Translations under genes and position numbers: made by a program
Shown here: positions 35,057-43,078 of the stretch, one piece after another
Layout: each line of letters begins with the position of its first letter
How positions within the stretch are numbered: the first letter of the stretch is position 1
Assembly (NCBI RefSeq): GCF_002967765.1
Contig: NZ_PUHY01000014.1
Coordinates: 372,001-436,000 of the forward strand
DNA: 64,000 bases
Origin: Blastopirellula marina
GTDB taxonomy: Bacteria; Planctomycetota; Planctomycetia; Pirellulales; Pirellulaceae
Reading direction: 5' to 3'
The notes under the pieces: generated by a model
Seen by the model: only the letters and a program-made list of their open reading frames with translations
Database searches by the model: none
What the model was told of the DNA's origin: nothing

Positions 35057-36493
35057 CTAGTTCCCCTCGGCAGCCTTGGCGTTACGCTCGCTCAACTCGG
35101 CCAGCGTTTTCATGATGATGGGGCCCACTTCTGGGCTGCAACTATTAATCTCGCCATACTGCGATAAGCTGCGACCATAGGCGAACGGAGGTTCGCGGTC
35201 CCATTGCCGTTTTGGGATGATGTAGCCGATTTCATCATTGGCGAGTCCCATCAACATCCACGGTTGGTTGGCGAAAAGGTCTTTCACGACCGGTTCGATC
35301 GGTGCCTCGGGATAATCGACCTGCGGTAATGCGGGGTCGGGTATGTCACCGGTGACCAGTTCTGGATAGAGCTCGCCTGGGATGCCTAGGACGCGAAGCG
35401 ACCCAAGAGTGACGACCGCGACTTCGGTCACAATTGCGCCTCGTTCGGGGCGGAACTTACGGGTGATCTGCTCGCCCCACGATTCGGCAGAACCGGTCCA
35501 CTCGAAGCTGACACGGCGAATCACGTTCAACGAGCGCGCCATCCGGTAGAGCGGATTGTCGATTGGGATGGCAATCTCTTTTCGATCGACGGTGATCGGT
35601 GTGAGGCTGAGCGGTTGACTAGTCTTCAGGGCATCGATCACGGCCTGACCAACCGCGGTCCCATACACCTCAGCATACTCGAAATTGCCGGGGTGAAGTG
35701 GCTTGTTGCTTTGGTCCACGATCCCTTCCGGCGGCGGTGCCAACAGTCCGCCAATCGCTCCACTGACGTACACCGTCGGGCAGTCGTATTCTTGCTGTAG
35801 CCGCTGTTGGGTGTAAAAGGGAAAATCCGACGTGATCAGTGTATTCTTCGAGCCGAGTGCCTCGGGATGCGCTGTCCCTTGAACCAATTGGCCGACCGGC
35901 TTGTTGTTCGTCTTCGAGCGGAATTGGAGCACACGAATGGTCGAGTCGATCACGATCGGCAAACGGCTATCATGCACCAGTTCGGGGCGATCAATTGTCG
36001 CGAACTGGGCGGTGACGGGCTCGAGCGTTGTTGTCAATTGGCGGACCAAGGTAATGACGGCCTGCTCGACACGTTCGTTGTAGGCATCATTTAAGCCTGA
36101 CTTGATGAATGATTCGCCCCAGATCCCGATCGTGTCGGGACCTTCGTGGCTGTGCGTGCTGCAAACCATCACGTAGTCAACTTCCGGCAACTGCTCGCGG
36201 ATCCGCTGAGTCGATGGGAACGACCAGCCAATCAGGTCGAGGCTGACAATTGCCACCGATTGATCCCCGTCGGAAAGTAGGATGCCGCGGGCATGGATTG
36301 GGTCGTGCACGTCGGTGGCGGCCCGGCCGTGATAATAGCCAGCGAGCCAGACGGCTTTGTTATTGGATACGTCTGGCGTGATATCGACCTGTCCGATGGA
36401 AAACTGGAGTGGGGCGGCCAGCAATTCGGGGGAGGCAGCGCTCGACACGAAAGCCCAACAGGCCAAAGTGCCTATGACGGTAAGAAATCGCAC
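35057..36493 (-). CDS. Neutral/alkaline ceramidase-like secreted protein
   Basis: The GTG at 36491-36493 is preferred: AGGGGGAG lies upstream and it opens a signal peptide (RFLTVIGTLACWAFVSSAASP). A TTG nine codons earlier is possible. The 478-aa protein has the features of the neutral/alkaline non-lysosomal ceramidase N-terminal family (PF04734): FSIGQVDITPD, WLAGYYHGR, VAIVSLDLIGW, VCSTHSHEGPDT with the zinc-binding His pair, and a later GTAHPEALG. It is shorter than true ceramidases (~650 aa) and lacks their C-terminal domain. Many planctomycete genomes carry such short forms, whose substrate is unknown. It is convergent with the tadD-like gene. Confidence 0.82.
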   Translation of the reverse strand: MRFLTVIGTLACWAFVSSAASPELLAAPLQFSIGQVDITPDVSNNKAVWLAGYYHGRAATDVHDPIHARGILLSDGDQSVAIVSLDLIGWSFPSTQRIREQLPEVDYVMVCSTHSHEGPDTIGIWGESFIKSGLNDAYNERVEQAVITLVRQLTTTLEPVTAQFATIDRPELVHDSRLPIVIDSTIRVLQFRSKTNNKPVGQLVQGTAHPEALGSKNTLITSDFPFYTQQRLQQEYDCPTVYVSGAIGGLLAPPPEGIVDQSNKPLHPGNFEYAEVYGTAVGQAVIDALKTSQPLSLTPITVDRKEIAIPIDNPLYRMARSLNVIRRVSFEWTGSAESWGEQITRKFRPERGAIVTEVAVVTLGSLRVLGIPGELYPELVTGDIPDPALPQVDYPEAPIEPVVKDLFANQPWMLMGLANDEIGYIIPKRQWDREPPFAYGRSLSQYGEINSCSPEVGPIIMKTLAELSERNAKAAEGN

Positions 36494-36765
36494 AGAAATC
36501 GTACTCCCCCTAAAAAGCAAGAGACTGCTTTGCGTGCCGTGCCCAAGCTCAATCTAATCGGTTCGCCATAACGGAGCAACTCAGGGAAGCCGTGGAAACA
36601 AAGTCGCTTATTTCGCGCACCAACCGGGGCCAATCTCCGTAACCTAGTCTAGCACTTGGCCGAGAAGTGGCCATTTGGCCTCTGTGGATTTGCCTGGAAG
36701 GCAATGGAGTACGAGAGGAAGACGATCGTAGACGAACTACCCACGATTTGCTATTTTTGGCAGCT

Positions 36766-37386
36766 ATGGAAAGCACGGGATCCGAACTACCAACGAGCCC
36801 CTGGAAAACCGAAGAAGAGCTGATCGAAGCCCTTCGTCGGCAGGAAGATGACGCGTACGAGTACCTTGTACGCGCTTATAGCGGTCGTTTGCTAGTAGTT
36901 GCCAAGCGTTTTCTGGGGCAAGACCAGGACGCTCAGGATGCGGTTCAGGATGCTTTCCTCTCTGCTTTTAAAGCCGTCGGCGATTTCGAGGGAAACTCGA
37001 AGCTTTCCACTTGGTTGCACCGAATTGTCGTGAACGCGTGCTTGATGAAGCTTCGCACGCGAAAACGGAAACGAGAACGAACGGTCGAGGAATTATTGCC
37101 TCACTTCGTTTCCGACGGGCATCGCGACCAAGTCGAACCCTCATGGGCAGTTACGTTCGATACGGCTGTTCAAAGTCGGGAAACCCGCGAAATAGTTCGC
37201 CAAAGAATTGAAGAATTGCCGGAAAGTTACCGAACCGTATTGCTGCTTCGTGACATCGAAGAGCTAAGTACCGAGGAAACTGCGGCACGACTGGATTTAA
37301 GTGTTTCGGCCGTCAAGACGCGGCTACATCGTGCCCGGCAGGCTTTAAAGACCCTGTTGGATCCGCATATGAACAGCGGGTACTAA
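36766..37386 (+). CDS. ECF-type RNA polymerase sigma factor
   Basis: The ATG at 36766 (MESTGSELPTSPW) gives a 206-aa protein of normal ECF length; earlier in-frame codons read as leader. Region 2 is visible as YLVRAYSGRLLVVAKRFLG, DAQDAVQDAFLSAFKAVGDFEGNSKLSTWLHRIVVNACLMKLR. Region 4 is VRQRIEELPESYRTVLLLRDIEELSTEETAARLDLSVSAVKTRLHRARQALK with the helix-turn-helix near the end. Its stop lies three bases before the start of a small zinc-binding gene (37390), the usual sigma/anti-sigma arrangement. Its target genes are unknown. Confidence 0.92.
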   Translation: MESTGSELPTSPWKTEEELIEALRRQEDDAYEYLVRAYSGRLLVVAKRFLGQDQDAQDAVQDAFLSAFKAVGDFEGNSKLSTWLHRIVVNACLMKLRTRKRKRERTVEELLPHFVSDGHRDQVEPSWAVTFDTAVQSRETREIVRQRIEELPESYRTVLLLRDIEELSTEETAARLDLSVSAVKTRLHRARQALKTLLDPHMNSGY

Positions 37387-37389
37387 CAA

Positions 37390-37641
37390 ATGAAACTAAC
37401 GTGCAAGGAACTTTACGAATTCATGGGGGATTACCTAGAAGGTAACCTGCCTGATGACGTGATGTGCGTGATGAGAACGCATCTTTCGCGCTGCCCATGC
37501 TGCGAGCACTATCTGGAGAACTACCGAACGGCGATCAAGCTGGGCAAAACCTGCTGCAAACAGTTCGCCGAAGAACAAGTTCCTGAGTCAGTCCCCGAAC
37601 CGCTGATTCAAGCGATTCTCGAAGCTCGGAAAAAGAAATAA
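37390..37641 (+). CDS. Small zinc-binding anti-sigma factor (zf-HC2/ZAS type, soluble)
   Basis: An 83-aa protein with the ZAS signature H-x3-C-x2-C in MRTHLSRCPCCEHYLENY and an upstream Cys in KLTCKELYEFMGDYLEGNLP, together the putative zinc site. It starts three bases after the sigma factor stop, which indicates coupled translation and a partner role. There is no membrane segment, so it is a cytoplasmic anti-sigma factor and not a transmembrane one. Release may depend on redox state of the cysteines, as in ZAS proteins such as RsrA; this is inferred. Confidence 0.85.
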   Translation: MKLTCKELYEFMGDYLEGNLPDDVMCVMRTHLSRCPCCEHYLENYRTAIKLGKTCCKQFAEEQVPESVPEPLIQAILEARKKK

Positions 37642-37669
37642 CCCGGCCTGAGTTTTCAGACCGGGTTAT
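37638..37669 (+). terminator. Hairpin terminator after the anti-sigma gene
   Basis: ATAACCCGGCCTGA pairs with TCAGACCGGGTTAT (one mismatch) across a four-base TTTT-containing loop. The stem begins inside the stop codon region; only a short T-rich sequence follows, so termination strength is uncertain. Confidence 0.6.
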
Positions 37670-37723
37670 CTATTCGATCGAGCATTATCTCTTGCGATCG
37701 ATCCTCTCTTGGGATCGACCCTT

Positions 37724-38812
37724 TTACGATCCCATGCGGCGAATCACAGCCACAACAACCCACACGATCAAACCGATTGGGATGGGTGCACTGTAGTACC
37801 ACGGCATGGCGACTTCTTTGGTCTTTTGGCCAAACTCGTTTTCTTCGTATTGGAAGAATGCATTGCAGTGAGGGCAGTGGTCACCAGCACCTAAATTGGC
37901 GGGAACTTCCTTGTTACAGTTAGTGCAATGGTAGACCATGACTTGTTCTTGTTGGTATCCACCAAAGTCGGGCGTGGACGAATTGTTCATGCCTTGAGGG
38001 AAACGAGGGCCGCTATTGTTGGCGACCTGCTGCTGTTGCTGACGCTCTTCCTGCTTACGACGGCGGGCGTCTTCTTCCTCTTTCTCACGTTGCTTTTGAG
38101 CGGCGTACTCTTGTTTTTCCGCTTCGCGACGACGAGCTTCTTCAATCTTGGCGTTCTCAGCAGCAATTTCCGCAGCAGTCTTCGGAGGCGCGTAGGCAGG
38201 TGCCTGGTTGCCCATCACGTTCGGTTCATAGGTGTTGCCGTTCTGCGGCGTGATCGAAGGTGGGGTGTACGAGGGATTACCGCCCTGGCCACCGTTCATA
38301 CCTTCGTTGCCAGCGGTTGGCGTGACCGGCTTTGCCGGAATCGAACCTTCTTCGCCGATAGCGGTCAATTCGGTCCGCAAATAGGCTTGGTCTTCTTCGC
38401 TCAACTTGTAGAAGTCGACGCGATGTCCGATGTTGCCTTGCAATAAGACAACCTCACCGTCCACCATGCGGACGTATTTGGCTCGGATCTCGTTTCCGTC
38501 GGAGTCCGTCCACTGACGCCAGCCTTTCAGGTTGCTGCGTCGGCGGCGTGGGCTTTCAGTAGGCGAATCGGTATCGTTTGCCTTTTGAAGCTCGATGTAT
38601 TGCTTGTCAGAATTGCTGAAGCGACTGATCGGAATGTCGTAAGTCTTGCCGTCCGCTTCGATTCGGACGGTATCATCATCGACGACTTCGACGAACGTGC
38701 CGGTCAGTGTCTTGCCGGACGTATCGGTCCACGTGCGAACTTCGGCGGCGGTCGCAGCAGATACGAAGGTACAGATAAATAAGCTAGCAATAAGGAACCG
38801 GCTGGCCACCAT
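37724..38812 (-). CDS. SHD1-domain, zinc-ribbon membrane-anchored protein
   Basis: A signal segment (FLIASLFICTFVSAATA) is followed by two SLA1-homology-1-like (SHD1) modules: VRTWTDTSGKTLTGTFVEV near residue 24 and WRQWTDSDGNEIRAKYVRM near 97, each ~55 residues. A Gly/Pro/Asn-rich linker leads to a strongly charged coiled coil (EEARRREAEKQEYAAQKQ). A zinc ribbon with paired C-x2-C motifs (YHCTNCNKE and DHCPHCNAFF) and a C-terminal membrane helix (IPIGLIVWVVVAVI) close it. SHD1 occurs widely in planctomycetes, though its bacterial role is unknown. The mixture suggests an envelope protein bound at both ends. It is convergent with the sigma/anti-sigma pair. Confidence 0.75.
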   Translation of the reverse strand: MVASRFLIASLFICTFVSAATAAEVRTWTDTSGKTLTGTFVEVVDDDTVRIEADGKTYDIPISRFSNSDKQYIELQKANDTDSPTESPRRRRSNLKGWRQWTDSDGNEIRAKYVRMVDGEVVLLQGNIGHRVDFYKLSEEDQAYLRTELTAIGEEGSIPAKPVTPTAGNEGMNGGQGGNPSYTPPSITPQNGNTYEPNVMGNQAPAYAPPKTAAEIAAENAKIEEARRREAEKQEYAAQKQREKEEEDARRRKQEERQQQQQVANNSGPRFPQGMNNSSTPDFGGYQQEQVMVYHCTNCNKEVPANLGAGDHCPHCNAFFQYEENEFGQKTKEVAMPWYYSAPIPIGLIVWVVVAVIRRMGS

Positions 38813-39189
38813 GATTTCCTCCCGTCGTGGGTTGGGCTAGGTTACCGTCGCTCAAAACTCTTGCGCGGTATGGTTTTTTCTATCGATTCGTATGAGACGC
38901 GCGGTTATTGGAGTGGTTCCCAAAATTTGGCAGTATTTTTTTTCGCGCTTACCCTGCGAAATCATGCCCAGAAGCCGCTCAAGCGTACTGGACATTTGAC
39001 TACCCAATAGAGGTATTTGATGATACTTGTATTCATGTTCACTTGTCAAATCGAAATGGCTGCTTTCGGGTGGAAATTCGTAAGGATTTCCCAATCCGAA
39101 TCGACGCCCCCTGGTTCGGTGAAACGTGCGGCGTAGGATGTCAGCACCGAAGCATATTCTCTGCGTTTGCCATCCAGGAAGGAACACCC
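38813..39189. other. Divergent gap upstream of the aldehyde dehydrogenase gene
   Basis: About 377 bases between divergent starts. No gene is supported, though frames are open on both strands. TTGACT (38996-39001) and GATGAT (39019-39024) stand 17 bases apart and could be a weak promoter for the dehydrogenase. A run of nine Ts near 38936 is notable but unexplained. Confidence 0.35.
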
Positions 39190-40626
39190 ATGTCGCTGAA
39201 CGAGAACTACCCTGCTTACCTGGCGAATAAGGCAATCTCTCCTAATTTCAACCTCTCGGTAGAAGATAAGTTTCGCCAAAAGTCAGCCACCAAGGTGCCG
39301 CTCGCGGACGTAGCGATGATGGAACAGGCCATTGCTGGAGCCGCGCAAGCTGCTCAGCCGATGGCTGAGCTCCCCTCGTACCGTCGGCAAGAGGTGCTTC
39401 AGTACTGCGTGAAGCGGTTTGAAGAGCGTTCGGACGAGTTCGCCGAAGCTTTGTGTATCGAAGCAGGAAAGCCGATTCGAGACAGCCGCGGCGAAGTGAC
39501 CAGGCTGATCGATACTTTTCGTGTTGCGGCAGAAGAAGCGACTCGGATGGTGGGCGAGGTCATGCCGCTGGACATCAGTTCGCGTGCGACCGGATATCGA
39601 GGGATGTGGAAACGGGTACCTATCGGACCCTGTTCGTTCATCACGCCGTTCAATTTCCCTCTGAATCTCGTCGCGCATAAGGTCGCTCCAGCGTTAGCAG
39701 TTGGCTGTCCGTTTGTCTTGAAGCCAGCCAGCAAGACGCCGGTGGGAGCACTCTTGATCGGCGAGATCTTGGCGGAAACCGATCTACCGGAAGGAGCATT
39801 CTCGATCTTGCCGGCCGATCGCGAGGCAGCCGACCTATTGGTGACAGACGATCGTCTGAAGAAGCTGAGCTTTACCGGTTCGCAAGACGTTGGTTGGAAA
39901 CTGAAAGCCCGCGCTGGCGAAAAGAAGGTGACGCTCGAACTGGGGGGTAACGCCGCTTGTATCATCGACGAAGGAACGAACTTGGAAGATGCGGTCGAGC
40001 GGATCATCTTCGGAGCGTTCTACCAGTCGGGACAAAGCTGCGTGAGCGTGCAGCGGGTACTGATTCATAAGAATCTCTACGACAAGGCAGTCGCAATGCT
40101 CACGGAGAAGGTGGGCAAGCTAAAAGCGGGCGATCCGCAAGCCGAAGACACCTTCGTGGGCCCAATTATTTCTGAAAAGGATGCCGAACGCATCGACGAA
40201 TGGATTGCTTCCGCAAAGTCAGCCGGCGCAAAGGTTCTGGTCGGTGGTGAGCGTGACGGGATCATGGTTTCGCCCACACTGTTGGCCGATGTACCGAAAG
40301 ATCAGCCGGTCTGTGCGAAGGAGGTATTCGGTCCGGTCGCCGTCGTCAGCTCGTTCGATACGTTTGACGATGCCTTAGCGGAAGCGAATGACACCGACTT
40401 TGGTCTTCAGGTCGGTATCTTTACCCGCGACATTCAAAAGATCATGAAAGCCTGGGACACGATGGAAGTTGGCGGCGTGATCATCGGCGACGTGCCTTCC
40501 TGGCGAGTCGATCACATGCCGTACGGGGGTGTCAAAGAGAGTGGCATCGGACGCGAAGGGGTGCGGTTCGCGATGCAAGAGATGTCGGAGATCCGCAACC
40601 TGGTGATTCGTAGCGTGCCCGACTAA
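39190..40626 (+). CDS. NAD(P)-dependent aldehyde dehydrogenase
   Basis: The ATG at 39190 is preceded by AGGAAGGA. The 478-aa protein has all ALDH hallmarks: the coenzyme loop FITPFNFPLNLVAHKVAPALAVGCP, FVLKPASKTP with the cofactor-binding Lys, the Rossmann segment LSFTGSQDVGW, the general base Glu in VTLELGGNAA and the catalytic Cys in YQSGQSCVSVQRV, followed by EVFGPVAVV. It oxidises an aldehyde to the acid. The sequence is closest in style to the lactaldehyde/glyceraldehyde-3-phosphate non-phosphorylating branch, but the substrate cannot be fixed. No operon partner is evident. Confidence 0.94.
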   Translation: MSLNENYPAYLANKAISPNFNLSVEDKFRQKSATKVPLADVAMMEQAIAGAAQAAQPMAELPSYRRQEVLQYCVKRFEERSDEFAEALCIEAGKPIRDSRGEVTRLIDTFRVAAEEATRMVGEVMPLDISSRATGYRGMWKRVPIGPCSFITPFNFPLNLVAHKVAPALAVGCPFVLKPASKTPVGALLIGEILAETDLPEGAFSILPADREAADLLVTDDRLKKLSFTGSQDVGWKLKARAGEKKVTLELGGNAACIIDEGTNLEDAVERIIFGAFYQSGQSCVSVQRVLIHKNLYDKAVAMLTEKVGKLKAGDPQAEDTFVGPIISEKDAERIDEWIASAKSAGAKVLVGGERDGIMVSPTLLADVPKDQPVCAKEVFGPVAVVSSFDTFDDALAEANDTDFGLQVGIFTRDIQKIMKAWDTMEVGGVIIGDVPSWRVDHMPYGGVKESGIGREGVRFAMQEMSEIRNLVIRSVPD

Positions 40627-40860
40627 CGTCTCCCTCTTCTGGCGGCCGCTGAGCTGGTGCCAGTCACTCGATTTTCTAGTCGCAATCTGCGAAAAAAGAG
40701 GGGACCTGTGCGCGTGGATCTATTACAATCGCACCAGCGCAGATGAACTGCGTCCCTCCTACATATCACGAGCGATCTACGGAAAAATCGACGATGGCGC
40801 TCGTCGCCTCTCGATTTCAGATCGCCGCTGCCTCCCTCATTTTGATGCAAGGAATATCGC

Positions 40861-42216
40861 ATGTCGAAGCCCAATGTAACGCGACGCGCGTTTCTGCGAA
40901 CGACCGGAACGGTAACCGCTGCGGCGGCCGTTTTCGGACCTGGGCTGCACTTGGGTGCAGCGGAGAAGCCTAGCAGTGAGAAACTGAACATCGGCATCAT
41001 CGGCGCCGGTAATCGCGGGGCAGCCAACACTGGCGGCGTGAGTGGCGAGAATATCTATGCATTGTGCGATACGAATCCCAAGGCATTACAGCAGGCCAAA
41101 TCACGCTTTTCAGCGGCGAAGACCTTCAGCGACTGGCGAGACCTGCTTGAGGATAAGCAGATCGATGCCGTGGTAATCAGTACGGCTGATCATCATCATG
41201 CCGTCGCGGCAATTGCCGCGATGCGGGCAGGAAAGCATGTGTACTGCGAGAAGCCCCTGGCACATACCGTGGAAGAAGCCCGGTTGATGCAGGAAGTCTA
41301 CGCGCAGAATAAGGGCAAGCTCGCTACCCAGATGGGAACGCAAATTCATGCAACCGAAAACTATCGACGTGTCGTCGAATTGATTGCTGCCGGCGCGATT
41401 GGCCCGGTCTCAGAAGCACACGTCTGGTGCAGCCGAACGATCAATCCGGTCGATGTGGCGAAGCTACCAGAGCAAGACGTACCCGCAGGATTTAATTGGG
41501 AAGCCTGGGTCGGACCTGCCGCGATGCGACCCTACAACACTGCCTATTGGCAAGGTGGCAATCTCAATTGGAATCGGCGCTGGGAATTTGGCAACGGGGT
41601 GCTGGGGGACATGGGGAGCCACCTGATCGACCTTCCGTATTGGGCACTCGATTTGAAGAGCCCGACTAGTGTCGTTTCTGAAGGACCTGACGCCGATGAA
41701 GTCGCTTGCCCTCCCTGGCAAATGGCGACCTGGGAACACGCCCCGCGCGAAGGAAATGCCAATTGGTCGAAGCCTACCAAGGTGATTTGGTACCACGGCC
41801 CCGAAGGCATGAAACGCCGCAGTGATTATCTGCAGCCATTGGTCGGAAACGATACCGAGATCAACAAGTGGGGCATTGGTGTAGCGTTCGTCGGTGATAA
41901 CGGCGTGCTGGTTGCCGACTACGGCAAACTAGTCCTGAGCCCAGGCGACAAATTCAAAGACTATCCTGCCCCGGCCGACAAGATCGCACCGAGCCTTGGG
42001 CATTACGCGGAATGGATACACGCCGCCAAGACCGGCGGAGAATCACTTTGCAATTTCAACTACTCTGGCAAGCTGATCGAGCATAACCTACTGGGCAACG
42101 TCGCGCATCGTGTTGGCAAGAAGCTTGAGTATGATGCAACGACCGGTCAGGTGACCAATTCTCCGGAAGCCGCACAGTACATGTCCAAAGAGTATCGTGA
42201 CGGCTGGTCGGTTTAA
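40861..42216 (+). CDS. Gfo/Idh/MocA-family oxidoreductase with Tat leader
   Basis: A 451-aa protein with a twin-arginine leader (TRRAFLRTTGTVTAAAAVF), so it is exported folded with its cofactor. The NAD(P)-binding motif is IGIIGAGNRG near residue 45, followed by DAVVISTADHHH and the EKPL motif (YCEKPLAHTVEE). The C-terminal domain has EAHVWCSRTINP and WEFGNGVLGDMGSHLIDLPYWAL, with the conserved Asp/His pair. The family is expanded in planctomycetes and acts on sugars or inositols. It lies 57 bases before a DUF1080 gene, a frequent pair in this phylum that suggests shared work on a glycoside, as in 3-keto-glycoside metabolism; this is inferred. Confidence 0.93.
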   Translation: MSKPNVTRRAFLRTTGTVTAAAAVFGPGLHLGAAEKPSSEKLNIGIIGAGNRGAANTGGVSGENIYALCDTNPKALQQAKSRFSAAKTFSDWRDLLEDKQIDAVVISTADHHHAVAAIAAMRAGKHVYCEKPLAHTVEEARLMQEVYAQNKGKLATQMGTQIHATENYRRVVELIAAGAIGPVSEAHVWCSRTINPVDVAKLPEQDVPAGFNWEAWVGPAAMRPYNTAYWQGGNLNWNRRWEFGNGVLGDMGSHLIDLPYWALDLKSPTSVVSEGPDADEVACPPWQMATWEHAPREGNANWSKPTKVIWYHGPEGMKRRSDYLQPLVGNDTEINKWGIGVAFVGDNGVLVADYGKLVLSPGDKFKDYPAPADKIAPSLGHYAEWIHAAKTGGESLCNFNYSGKLIEHNLLGNVAHRVGKKLEYDATTGQVTNSPEAAQYMSKEYRDGWSV

Positions 42217-42273
42217 CGGCTTGTCGAGCACCTTTTCCCATTATCAACAATCGCACCATTGAGGATACCGTAG

Positions 42274-42990
42274 ATGAAAACTTGGTTTATGTTCGTCGCC
42301 GCATTGGCTTTGCTTCCGTCGTTTTGCCTGGGCGAAGAGCCTGTCAGCAAAGCATTTATCGACGGCGAAGGTCCAGGCTGGGTCGCACTCGGCAAAGACG
42401 ACTTCGTCAAAGTGAATAGCAACGACGATACTTGGACGTTCAACGACAACGGCCTGATCGAGTGTACCGGCAAACCGGTAAGTGTGACTCGCAGCGTCAA
42501 GCAGTACACTAACTTCGAGCTCGTATGCCAGTGGCGTCACTTAAAGAGTGCCGGAAACAGTGGGCTGTTCGTATGGACCATTCCCGAAAAGCTGGAAGAA
42601 CTGACCAAGCCAGGTTTGCCAGGAGGTGGTATCGAAGTTCAGGTCCTCGATCTCGGCTACACTGAAGCTTACGAAGATGGTGGCAAGCGGAAGGCGGACT
42701 GGTTCACCTGCCATGGTGATGTTTTCCCGGTTGGCGTCAGCAAGATGAAGCCGTTCCCACCTGTTTCGCCGAATGGGCAACGAAGCTTTCCCTCGAAGAA
42801 TCTGAGCAAGGGCGTCGGCGAGTGGAATCACTACTACGTTCGGGCGATCAACGGTGAGATCCGTTTGTGGGTCAACGGCGAAGAAGTTTCCGGTGGAAAA
42901 GATTGCCAACCAGCCACAGGCTTCTTGTGTTTGGAATCGGAAGGTTCGCCTGTTGAATTCCGTGGTCTGAAAATTCGTGAATTGCCGTAA
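42274..42990 (+). CDS. Secreted DUF1080 (3-keto-disaccharide hydrolase-like) protein
   Basis: A signal peptide (TWFMFVAALALLPSFCLG) opens the 238-aa protein. The DUF1080 jelly roll covers the rest: GWVALGKDDFVKVNSNDDTW, FELVCQWRHLKSAGNSGLFVW, GGGIEVQVLDLGY, EWNHYYVRAINGEIRLWVNGEEV and the closing EGSPVEFRGLKIRELP. Family members are lectin-like and some cleave 3-keto-glycosides, an activity which fits the oxidoreductase encoded just upstream. It is probably periplasmic. A strong two-way terminator follows. Confidence 0.9.
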   Translation: MKTWFMFVAALALLPSFCLGEEPVSKAFIDGEGPGWVALGKDDFVKVNSNDDTWTFNDNGLIECTGKPVSVTRSVKQYTNFELVCQWRHLKSAGNSGLFVWTIPEKLEELTKPGLPGGGIEVQVLDLGYTEAYEDGGKRKADWFTCHGDVFPVGVSKMKPFPPVSPNGQRSFPSKNLSKGVGEWNHYYVRAINGEIRLWVNGEEVSGGKDCQPATGFLCLESEGSPVEFRGLKIRELP

Positions 42991-43016
42991 GCTTAGCAAT
43001 TCGCATTCAAAATAAG

Positions 43017-43050
43017 AAAAGGCCGCTCGCTTTGTTGCGAGCGGCCTTTT
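43017..43050. terminator. Bidirectional terminator between convergent genes
   Basis: AAAAGGCCGCTCGC and GCGAGCGGCCTTTT form a perfect 14-bp stem with a six-base loop, with A and T tracts on both sides. It can end both the DUF1080 transcript and the minus-strand helix-turn-helix gene. Confidence 0.9.
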
Positions 43051-43078
43051 CTATTGGCTTGTTGTTGCCTGAGCGGAA

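Noticed and set aside
37670-37723. Repeated GATCGATC/GGATCGA words between the anti-sigma and SHD1 genes, considered as a repeat array
   Set aside because: The copies are short, irregular and not evenly spaced; they are not a CRISPR array.
38852-39235. 127-aa minus-strand frame upstream of the aldehyde dehydrogenase gene
   Set aside because: It overlaps the dehydrogenase start and ribosome site, and has no recognisable feature.
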